Source: Acidobacteriota bacterium (lineage in GTDB: Bacteria; Acidobacteriota; Terriglobia; Terriglobales; Acidobacteriaceae). Taken from it: 13,846 nt of DNA. Position numbers and translations under genes: made by a program. Below are positions 6,215-12,497 of the stretch, piece after piece. Positions within the stretch are counted from its first letter, which is position 1, and each line of letters begins with the position of its first letter. Under the pieces are notes generated by a model. It made no database searches and had not been told where the DNA came from. It saw only the letters and a list, made by a program, of their open reading frames with translations. Location: positions 1 through 13,846 of the forward strand of contig JAKBAG010000057.1 in NCBI GenBank assembly GCA_021809235.1. Direction: 5' to 3'.

Positions 6215-7459
6215 TTATCGGTGAGCGTGGTAGCGGGACTGGACCTTCTCCCCGGCAGAGGTCAGAACGTCGGTTGCGTCCTTGGAGAAGATGCCGTTGG
6301 GATCGATCGAGAGGTACTTCTGGTAGGCATCGACAGTGCCTGGTGGCAGAACGATGCGCTGGGTCTTGCTATCGAAGGTGGCCTTCTGGGTAAGTGCCTG
6401 AGCCTTCAGGTAGAAGAGAATGGCATAGCCCGGAGTGTTGGAGGCCGGAGTGGCTGTGATGGCCTTGTCGGCGGCCGCAATCTGAGCGTCAGGATCGCTC
6501 ATCGCACCGGTGCTGTTCATCTGGTAGAAGAGTTTGGCTTCGTTGGAGTAGTAGATGGGCGCTTGCGTGGGAGCTGCCTTGGCTGCAGCATCATAGGCTG
6601 CGGCGGCGTCTGCAGCCTTCTTCTGGTGGATATAGGACTCGCCGATGCCGCTCTGCGCTGCGCCCTGCAGGTCTGCGCTCGGTTTCTTGCTGGCCGCATC
6701 CACTTCCAGCGCCTTCTTGTAGGCAGTGATGGCGTCGTCATATTTGCCCAGGCCGTTGTCGGCATTGCCCAGTTCCAGCCAGAGGATGGCCGCGTCCGGC
6801 TTCATCGCCGTATCCTTCTGCATCAGCGCGGCGGCGGAGCCATACTTGTCTGCCTTGATGGTGGCTTCCTTGGCTGCAATGTCACTCTTGGACGCGCTGG
6901 CACCGAGGGCCTGCACGGCAGCGGTATGGGCCTGCTCGGCATCATGAATATCGGCGCGAGCCTTGGCCAGATCAGCGTTCAGAATCTTTACGGCGGCGTT
7001 GGACTTCATGATCTCGGCGTTCTTCTTCTTGAACTCCTCGACCTGCTTCTGCGCCTCAGGGCTCAGCTTGTCCATGTACTCTTTGCGGGTCATGTCGAAG
7101 TCGGCAGAGACATCCTGGCCGGGCTCGATCTTGATCTCCTTCAGCTCATCGACGTACTTTCCCGGCGCGGTATCCGGGAAGGTGAGCAGGTCCTGATAGG
7201 TGCCGGGCGCAATGCCGGAGCCGGTGTAGTCGCCGGAGGCATTCACCGGAAAGCTGTAGCGGACGGTCTTTCCACCATCGGTCGAAAGGACAACCGTACC
7301 GTTGCCGCGGGGAACGCCAGTCGGGTCAGTGACGTGGCCGTGGATCTTGCCGGTCTGGTCGGCGGCAGCAGCAGTGGCCTGGGCCTGCATGGCCGGTGTG
7401 CTGGCAAGCAGGGCGCAGGCAACAAGAGCGCAGTGGAAGGGCACGTGATTCGCTTTCAT
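6215..7459 (-). CDS. Secreted TPR protein with CnaB-like N-terminal domain
   Basis: A 414-residue exported protein. It has a signal peptide (1-26: Lys at 3, hydrophobic ALVACALLAS, likely cleavage after AMQA), then a beta-rich carboxypeptidase-regulatory/CnaB-like domain (about 36-122: GKIHGHVTDPTG, GDYTGSGIAPGTY). A charged, probably coiled-coil stretch rich in Lys, Glu and Ala follows (about 125-210). TPR units come next, the clearest at about 223-256 (LWLELGNADNGLGKYDDAI), with further degenerate units to about 340, and a tail ending YHAHR. Proteins with TPRs behind a CnaB-like domain are frequent in Acidobacteria, but their role is not established; binding of envelope partners is a reasonable guess only. 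The start is secure: AGGAGA (7465-7470, minus strand) lies 5 bases before ATG 7459. queC ends 68 bp upstream on the same strand, and a strong terminator follows. Confidence 0.85.
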   Translation of the reverse strand: MKANHVPFHCALVACALLASTPAMQAQATAAAADQTGKIHGHVTDPTGVPRGNGTVVLSTDGGKTVRYSFPVNASGDYTGSGIAPGTYQDLLTFPDTAPGKYVDELKEIKIEPGQDVSADFDMTRKEYMDKLSPEAQKQVEEFKKKNAEIMKSNAAVKILNADLAKARADIHDAEQAHTAAVQALGASASKSDIAAKEATIKADKYGSAAALMQKDTAMKPDAAILWLELGNADNGLGKYDDAITAYKKALEVDAASKKPSADLQGAAQSGIGESYIHQKKAADAAAAYDAAAKAAPTQAPIYYSNEAKLFYQMNSTGAMSDPDAQIAAADKAITATPASNTPGYAILFYLKAQALTQKATFDSKTQRIVLPPGTVDAYQKYLSIDPNGIFSKDATDVLTSAGEKVQSRYHAHR

Positions 7460-7527
7460 GGTTGTCTCCTGGCATCGGAAGGCATCTTGCTTGCAGCCAT
7501 CCGGATGCGGTCGTCGGGATGTTGGGC

Positions 7528-8253
7528 CTAAGGGTTGCAGGCGCGGCGTTCGGCTGCCGGGCCATTACGAATATAGGGTATCGGATCGGGCACCTGCGCT
7601 GCAGCAAAAGCCCGCAGCCGGAGGACGCAACTTTCGCAGTGGCCGCATGCCACATGCGCATCCTTGTAGCAGGACCACGTTAACTCCAAAGGCGCATGGC
7701 ATTCAAGCCCGAGCCGGATGATCTCGGTTTTGGAAAGATGAATGAGCGGCGTCACAACCTCAATATCTGCGTTGCGGGTGCCGGTGGCAATCAACTGCTG
7801 AAAGGCCTGGTAGTAGGCCGGGCGGCAGTCCGGATAGCCGGAGCTGTCCTGCTCAACCGCACCGATATAGACGCGCGTGGCTCCCAGCACCTCCGCCCAG
7901 CTGACGGCGGCGGCCAGAAAATGTGCATTGCGAAACGGCACGTAGGTCACGGGAATCCGGGCGCCAATCTCGTCTCCAGCGTCGGGAACCTCGATCGCAT
8001 TGTCAGTGAGCGCGGAGCCGCCAATGATGCGAAAAAGATCGATCCGCAGGGGCAGGAACTGGCGCAGGCCAAGCCGCTCGGCCACGGCGCGCGCCGCGAT
8101 CAACTCACGCTCCTCTGTGCGCTGGCCATAGCTGAAGTGAATCCCGTAGGCTTCGGTCTCGAGCGCTGCCAGTGCGGCCGTAACGCAACTGTCCATGCCC
8201 CCGGAGAGACAGACAACGGAACGCGGAACTGAAGGACTGGCGGAGTCAGACAT
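7528..8253 (-). CDS. queC: 7-cyano-7-deazaguanine (preQ0) synthase QueC
   Basis: A 241-residue ATP-dependent enzyme that converts 7-carboxy-7-deazaguanine and ammonia to preQ0, the precursor of queuosine in tRNA and of deazapurines in DNA or metabolites. The N-terminal PP-loop is SGGMDS (17-22). Further matches are GIHFSYGQR (37-45), VPFRNAHFL (105-113) and GAVEQDSSGYPDCRPAY (131-147). The C-terminal zinc site has four Cys (C195, C203, C206, C209, in TWSCY and CGHCESC). The length fits the family. I chose ATG 8253 because the PP-loop should lie near the N-terminus; translation further upstream overlaps the divergent GNAT gene and looks random. No good Shine-Dalgarno sequence precedes this ATG. 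The rest of the pathway (queD, queE, queF, folE) is not in the window. It diverges from GNAT-trmFO, the latter also a tRNA-modification gene. Confidence 0.96.
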   Translation of the reverse strand: MSDSASPSVPRSVVCLSGGMDSCVTAALAALETEAYGIHFSYGQRTEERELIAARAVAERLGLRQFLPLRIDLFRIIGGSALTDNAIEVPDAGDEIGARIPVTYVPFRNAHFLAAAVSWAEVLGATRVYIGAVEQDSSGYPDCRPAYYQAFQQLIATGTRNADIEVVTPLIHLSKTEIIRLGLECHAPLELTWSCYKDAHVACGHCESCVLRLRAFAAAQVPDPIPYIRNGPAAERRACNP

Positions 8254-8325
8254 GTATAGATGGTATCGCTTTGCAATCGTCAGGGGACAGGAGGGAGGCG
8301 CGAAAACGCCCGGGTGCTTCCAGCC

Positions 8326-8331
8326 TACAAT
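8326..8331 (+). promoter_or_regulatory. Candidate -10 box (TACAAT) for GNAT-trmFO
   Basis: TACAAT lies only 9 bases before ATG 8341, so transcription would start at or within about three bases of the start codon. That spacing is typical of leaderless mRNAs. No clear -35 hexamer is seen (8303-8308 reads AAAACG). Confidence 0.35.
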
Positions 8332-8340
8332 AAAAGGACG

Positions 8341-8850
8341 ATGTTGAAACTGAGAGAAGCAACCAGGGCAGACGTGCCCCAGATTCTGGCGTTCATCCGC
8401 GCCCTCGCCACCTATGAACGAGAGCCGGATGCCGTCGTGGCAACAGAAGCAGGACTTATGCGGGACGGATTCGGGCCGCGTCCTTTTTACGAGTGTCTGA
8501 TCGCGGACTGGGACGGAAAGCCAGTGGGTTTTGCGCTCTGGTTCTACAACTACTCGACCTGGACCGGAAGCGCAGGCATTCATCTGGAGGACCTGTTCGT
8601 CTATCCCGAAATGCGCGGCAAGGGCATCGGCAAGGCGCTGCTGGCACAGGTAGCCGCGGTCGCTCACCAGCGGGGCTGTCCGCGTCTTCAGTGGCAGGTG
8701 CTGGACTGGAATACGCCTGCGATTGAGTTTTATCAGTCGCTGGGTGGGCGTTTCCTGGACGAGTGGCGCAACGTACGCATGGAGCCGGAAGCGATTGCCC
8801 GGCTGGCTGCGCTGGCTCCGGGCGTGAGCCACACGGAGGACGAAGCGTGA
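8341..8850 (+). CDS. GNAT N-acetyltransferase, spermidine/spermine acetyltransferase-like
   Basis: A 169-residue single-domain GNAT enzyme, expected to move acetyl from acetyl-CoA to an amine. The acetyl-CoA loop is RGKGIG (92-97), preceded by LEDLFV (82-87). Later it has DWNTPAIEFYQSLGG (122-136), closely matching the pattern of eukaryotic and bacterial diamine acetyltransferases, with Tyr131 at the place of the usual general acid. The substrate is therefore likely a small polyamine or amino compound, but GNAT substrates cannot be read from such motifs alone. ATG 8341 starts at the beginning of the domain (LKLREATRADVPQI). AAGGA ends two bases before it, too close for a good ribosome site; the start may be leaderless. 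The TGA stop overlaps the trmFO GTG start (GTGA), so the two are translationally coupled. An unstructured tail follows about residue 150. Confidence 0.9.
   Translation: MLKLREATRADVPQILAFIRALATYEREPDAVVATEAGLMRDGFGPRPFYECLIADWDGKPVGFALWFYNYSTWTGSAGIHLEDLFVYPEMRGKGIGKALLAQVAAVAHQRGCPRLQWQVLDWNTPAIEFYQSLGGRFLDEWRNVRMEPEAIARLAALAPGVSHTEDEA
8835..8840 (+). promoter_or_regulatory. Ribosome binding site of trmFO (supports GTG start)
   Basis: GGAGGA lies inside the end of the GNAT gene, six bases before the GTG at 8847. It is the strongest Shine-Dalgarno match in the window and fixes the trmFO start at the GTGA overlap rather than at the in-frame ATG further upstream. Confidence 0.75.
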
Positions 8851-10214
8851 GCGAGCCACGCATACGTGTGATTGGTGGCGGACTGGCTGGTCCGGAGGCC
8901 GCGCTGACCGCTGCGCGGATGGGCTGCCGCGTCGATCTCTTCGAGATGCGTCGCGAGGTGGATGGAAGAGCGATTCTGACCCCAGCGCACCAGACCACGG
9001 ACTTTGGCGAACTGGTCTGCTCCAATTCCCTCAAGAGCGAGTCGCCGAATACGGCGCCCTGGCTGTTGAAGCAGGAGATGCGGCGGCTGGGATCGAATCT
9101 GTTGGCGCTGGCCGATGCCACCGCGGTTCCCGCAGGCCACGCGCTGGCTGTCGACCGGGTCGAGTTCTCCCGGCGGATTGCCGAAGCAATTGCCGCCGAG
9201 CCTCGAATCTGTGTAGTGCGCGAAGAGGTGACGTCGCTAGATCCGGCCGGCTATGCCGCCACGGTGGTGGCCACCGGACCGCTGACCTCCGACGCGCTGA
9301 GCGCCGAGATTGCTAGACTGACCGGCAGCGAGCACCTGGCCTTCTATGATTCAATCTCGCCGATCGTTGAGGCCGACTCGATCAACATGGATCGCGTCTA
9401 TTTTGCCGCGCGCTGGGACAAGGGCACGGCCGACTACATCAACTGCCCGATGACGCGCGAAGAGTACGATGTTTTTCTGGCGGCGCTGCTGGCCGCTGAG
9501 CCAGCCGAGACGCGGGACTGGGAGTCGACCAGCTACTTTGAAGGCTGCCTGCCCATCGAGGTGCTGGCGCGGCGCGGGCCGGACACCCTTCGCTTCGGGC
9601 CCATGAAGCCAGTCGGCCTGCGCGACCCGCGCACGGGAAAAACACCCTGGGCCGTGGTGCAGTTACGGCAGGAAAACCTCCGCGCTGACAGCTACAATCT
9701 GGTCGGCTTTCAGAATCATCTGAAATTTGGCGAACAGGCGCGTGTGTTGCGCCTGATTCCCGGCCTGGAAAACGCAAAGTTTCTTCGCTACGGGCAGATT
9801 CACCGCAACACCTACATTTGCTCGCCGCGCCTGCTGGATGCCTGCCTACGGATGCATTCGCGCCCGGATCTGCTCTTTGCCGGGCAGATCTCCGGTGTGG
9901 AGGGATACACCGAGTCGATGGCCTCGGGACTGCTGGCAGGCATCTACGCTGCAGTGCTGGCTCAAGGCGGGCAATCGCAGCCAGTGCCGCGTGCCTCGGC
10001 GCTTGGCTCGCTCACGCATTACATCACGCACGCAGACGCAAAGAATTTCCAGCCGGCCAATATCACCTTCGATCTGCTGCCGCATCTGGACGAGGAAACC
10101 CGCCGCCGCGTGCGCGACAAGAAGGAACGGCACCGTATGGTCTGTGAGCAGGCGCTGGCGGCGCTGGAAGACTGGCGCTGCGCTGCGCTGGCAAGCGGCA
10201 ACGGCATTCCGTAG
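8847..10214 (+). CDS. trmFO: Methylenetetrahydrofolate--tRNA-(uracil-5-)-methyltransferase TrmFO
   Basis: A 455-residue FAD enzyme that makes m5U54 in the T-loop of tRNAs, using methylenetetrahydrofolate as carbon donor and NAD(P)H as reductant. It acts in the cytosol and replaces the SAM-dependent TrmA of proteobacteria. The N-terminal FAD-binding fold is VIGGGLAGPEAAL (8-20). TPAHQTTDFGELVCSNSLKS (45-64) is a family signature and carries one conserved Cys (C58). A second conserved Cys is in NCPM (C200, followed by TREEY). Further family blocks are FEGCLPIEVLA, RFGPMKPVGL, YNLVGFQNHLKFGEQ and FAGQISGVEGYTES. The C-terminal LGSLTHYIT block and a basic tail complete the protein. GTG 8847 is chosen for the GNAT overlap and the GGAGGA ribosome site. 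Length is normal for the family. The 25-bp gap to the convergent TauE gene shows no clear terminator. Confidence 0.97.
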   Translation: MSEPRIRVIGGGLAGPEAALTAARMGCRVDLFEMRREVDGRAILTPAHQTTDFGELVCSNSLKSESPNTAPWLLKQEMRRLGSNLLALADATAVPAGHALAVDRVEFSRRIAEAIAAEPRICVVREEVTSLDPAGYAATVVATGPLTSDALSAEIARLTGSEHLAFYDSISPIVEADSINMDRVYFAARWDKGTADYINCPMTREEYDVFLAALLAAEPAETRDWESTSYFEGCLPIEVLARRGPDTLRFGPMKPVGLRDPRTGKTPWAVVQLRQENLRADSYNLVGFQNHLKFGEQARVLRLIPGLENAKFLRYGQIHRNTYICSPRLLDACLRMHSRPDLLFAGQISGVEGYTESMASGLLAGIYAAVLAQGGQSQPVPRASALGSLTHYITHADAKNFQPANITFDLLPHLDEETRRRVRDKKERHRMVCEQALAALEDWRCAALASGNGIP

Positions 10215-10239
10215 CCCTTCGCAGCGCCCTGCATGCACC

Positions 10240-10989
10240 CTAGTGCGGCGCGTGCAGCAGCAGCAGGCCCACGACGAAGAGCGCCGCATAGAGCGCTCGC
10301 TGAAAGGCCTGCCCGCGCAGTTTGCCATTGAGAAAACGCCCTAGCAGCAGCGCCGGCAGCAGCGCCGGCAGGCTGAGCAGATAGAGATGCGAGACGGTTG
10401 GCGTCCACAGGCCGGTCACGTGATAGCCGAATGCAACCATGAGGCTGGCCGGCAGGAAGTACGCCTGCAGCGTGGCCCGGAAGTGCTGCGCTGTCCAGCG
10501 CCGTAGTGAGCCGTAGAGCACCAGCGGCGGTCCGTTCATGCCGCAGGCTCCGCCCAGAATACCGGCAAACAGGCCGCAGGCAGCCATCCAGCGCCAGCTG
10601 TCCTGCTGTAGCTGCCAGCGGTCGCGCAGCAGCAGGGATGCCAGACTATACAGCAGCAGAAAGATCGCCAGCACTGTGCGAATCTCCGCCGCGGAGGCAA
10701 TCTTCAGCAGCAGCAGACCCAGCGGAGTCCCAAGAGCGCTGGCCAGCAGCAGTCCGCCAGCGCTGTGAAAGTGAATTCTGCGCCAGTCCTGCGCAACGAC
10801 GACGGCAGCAATGGTGATCGACAGAAGTACAGCCAGCGGGGCGGCTTGCTGCACCGGCATGCTCAAGGCCAGCAACGGAACGGCGATCAGTGCCTCACCA
10901 AAACCGAAGGTGGAGCGGATGAGCGTGGCCACAAAGACGATGCCGAGAACGATCACTAAGGTCGAGTTCAAAGTCGGGTACAGGATCAA
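10240..10989 (-). CDS. TauE/SafE family sulfite exporter-like permease
   Basis: A 249-residue integral membrane protein with about eight hydrophobic segments. It has the two related halves typical of the TauE/SafE (DUF81) family: STFGFGEALIAVPLL (26-40) in the first, and GGACGMNGPPLVLYG (146-160) in the second. Members export sulfite, sulfoacetate or other small anions, or are uncharacterised; the substrate cannot be read from sequence and no sulfur-metabolism gene is nearby. The start is TTG 10989, with GGAGAGG (10998-11004, minus strand) 8 bases before it. No in-frame ATG suits the N-terminus. A small tandem repeat encodes PALLPALL near the C-terminal end. It lies 69 bp behind ffh on the same strand and converges on trmFO. 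Confidence 0.88.
   Translation of the reverse strand: MILYPTLNSTLVIVLGIVFVATLIRSTFGFGEALIAVPLLALSMPVQQAAPLAVLLSITIAAVVVAQDWRRIHFHSAGGLLLASALGTPLGLLLLKIASAAEIRTVLAIFLLLYSLASLLLRDRWQLQQDSWRWMAACGLFAGILGGACGMNGPPLVLYGSLRRWTAQHFRATLQAYFLPASLMVAFGYHVTGLWTPTVSHLYLLSLPALLPALLLGRFLNGKLRGQAFQRALYAALFVVGLLLLHAPH
10346..10369. repeat. 12-bp perfect tandem repeat (two copies) within the TauE gene
   Basis: AGCAGCGCCGGC occurs twice head to tail. Being a multiple of three it keeps the frame, and it encodes two copies of a four-residue hydrophobic unit (PALL) in a membrane segment. It is a possible slippage site but otherwise unremarkable. Confidence 0.7.
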
Positions 10990-10997
10990 GCTGCCTG

Positions 10998-11004
10998 CCT
11001 CTCC
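10998..11004 (-). promoter_or_regulatory. Ribosome binding site of the TauE gene (supports TTG start)
   Basis: The minus strand reads GGAGAGG, eight bases before TTG 10989. No ATG or GTG in this frame is better placed. Confidence 0.5.
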
Positions 11005-11018
11005 AGTCGAGTCAGCAG

Positions 11019-11051
11019 CCTCATGCGCGGCCTGCCAGGGGGCGCATGAGG
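11019..11051 (-). repeat. Inverted repeat between ffh and the TauE gene
   Basis: Perfect 10-bp arms (CCTCATGCGC at 11019-11028 and its complement at 11042-11051) enclose 13 bases. It starts 8 bases past the ffh stop on the minus strand. No T tract follows (CTGCTGACTC), so it is not a textbook intrinsic terminator. It may be a transcript-stabilising stem, an attenuator, or a Rho-linked 3' end. Confidence 0.6.
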
Positions 11052-11058
11052 GAACTGC

Positions 11059-12450
11059 CTAGCGGCCGAATTTCTGCCGCCCGCCCATCAGCCCGGCCAT
11101 GCCGCCGCGCATCATCTGCTTGGCCATTCCGCCCTTGCCCATCTGCTTGAACATCTTGCTCATCTGCGCATGCTGGCGTAGCAGCTGGTTCACGTCCTGC
11201 ACCGTGGTGCCGGAGCCGGCGGCAATGCGCTTGCGGCGGGAGCCATTAATCAGGTCGGAGTTGCGACGCTCCTTTGGCGTCATCGAATTGATGATCGCCT
11301 CCAGGCGCACAAACTGCCTCTCATCCACGCTTTTGCTGGCCTGCTGCAGACCGGCAAAGGGGCCGACCGAGGGCAGCATCTTCAGGATTGACTCCATCGA
11401 GCCGAGCTTCTTGATCTGGCGCAACTGTTCGCGGAAATCCTCCAGCGTAAATCCATCGCCGAGCAGCGCCTTCTTGGCCAGTTCCTCGCTTTTGCGCCGG
11501 TCCAGTGAGCCTTCGGCCTTTTCCAGCAGCGTCATCATGTCGCCCATGCCGAGAATGCGCCCTGTCATGCGGTCAGGATGAAACGGCTCGAAGGCATCCG
11601 GCTTTTCGCCCACGCCGACAAACTTGATGGGCTGGCCGGTGACGTGGCGAATCGACAGCGCCGCACCACCGCGCGAGTCGCCATCCATCTTCGTCAGCAC
11701 CACACCGGTGATGCTCAGGCGGCGATGAAATTCATTGGCGGAGTTGACGGCGTCCTGGCCGGTCATGGCGTCGGCGACGAAGAGAATCTCCTGGGGATCG
11801 AGCTGCTTCTTCAGTCGCTCCATCTCCTGCATCAGCTGCTCATCAATGGCCAGTCGTCCGGCGGTGTCCACGATCAGCGTGTCGCAGCCCAGAATCATGG
11901 CTTCGCGGCGCGCCTCCCTGGCCAGCCGCTCGACCAGCGGCGAACCGGGATCCTCACCGCGTGTGTCGCCCTCGTAGAGTCGCGCATCGATGGATTTGGC
12001 AACGACCTTGAGCTGCTCGCGGGCCGCCGGGCGATAGACGTCCACCGAGACCAGCATCGGCCGATGACCGCCCTTTTTCAGCCACATCGCCAGCTTGCCG
12101 CTGGTGGTCGTTTTACCCGAACCCTGCAGCCCGGCCATCAGGATCACTGTCGGTGGCTTGGAGGCAAATTTGAAGCGAGCCGTGTCCCGGCCCAGCAACT
12201 CCACCAGCTCGTCATGCACAATCTTGATCACCTGCTCGGTGGGCGACAGCGCCGTGAGTACCGACTGGCCGACGGCCTTGGCGCGAATCTGGGCGATCAG
12301 ATCCTGCACAACGTTCAGGTTCACGTCGGCTTCCAGCAGCGCCGTACGGATCTCGCCGAGGGCCTCGACGATGTTCTCTTCGGTCAGCACGCCCTGGCCC
12401 CGCAGGTGCTTGAAGGCGCGCTGCAACTTCTCTGTCAAATTCTCAAACAT
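11059..12450 (-). CDS. ffh: Signal recognition particle protein Ffh (SRP54)
   Basis: A 463-residue GTPase that binds 4.5S RNA and signal sequences of nascent membrane and secreted proteins and docks with FtsY. The N domain (1-90) is helical (MFENLTEKLQ, ALLEADVNLNVV). The G domain has the P-loop GLQGSGKTT (107-115), DVYRPAAREQL (137-147), DTAGR (195-199), TKMDGDSRGGAALS (253-266) and GVGEK (279-283). The M domain carries the RNA-binding INGSRRKRIAAGSGT (401-415), and the tail is rich in Met, Gly and Lys (428-463). ATG 12450 gives the canonical MFENL start; an in-frame GTG at 12474 would add eight residues unlike the family. The usual partner rpsP does not follow; the next gene is a TauE permease. 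The serine-hydrolase gene ends 47 bp upstream on the same strand, so read-through from it is possible. Confidence 0.98.
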   Translation of the reverse strand: MFENLTEKLQRAFKHLRGQGVLTEENIVEALGEIRTALLEADVNLNVVQDLIAQIRAKAVGQSVLTALSPTEQVIKIVHDELVELLGRDTARFKFASKPPTVILMAGLQGSGKTTTSGKLAMWLKKGGHRPMLVSVDVYRPAAREQLKVVAKSIDARLYEGDTRGEDPGSPLVERLAREARREAMILGCDTLIVDTAGRLAIDEQLMQEMERLKKQLDPQEILFVADAMTGQDAVNSANEFHRRLSITGVVLTKMDGDSRGGAALSIRHVTGQPIKFVGVGEKPDAFEPFHPDRMTGRILGMGDMMTLLEKAEGSLDRRKSEELAKKALLGDGFTLEDFREQLRQIKKLGSMESILKMLPSVGPFAGLQQASKSVDERQFVRLEAIINSMTPKERRNSDLINGSRRKRIAAGSGTTVQDVNQLLRQHAQMSKMFKQMGKGGMAKQMMRGGMAGLMGGRQKFGR

Positions 12451-12497
12451 GGCAAATCCAGTGTATCGCGCCACCTGCTGCGCCGCCCGCGCGCCGC

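Noticed and set aside
6221..7531. A 436-codon open frame on the + strand opposite the TPR gene
   Set aside because: It is longer than the gene opposite, but it has no recognisable domain and a Gly/Leu/Val-rich shadow composition. The minus strand has a signal peptide, TPRs and a strong ribosome site.
8254..8859. N-terminal extension of QueC into the GNAT gene
   Set aside because: The frame is open, but the added 200 residues are antisense to the GNAT motifs and QueC proteins begin close to the PP-loop.
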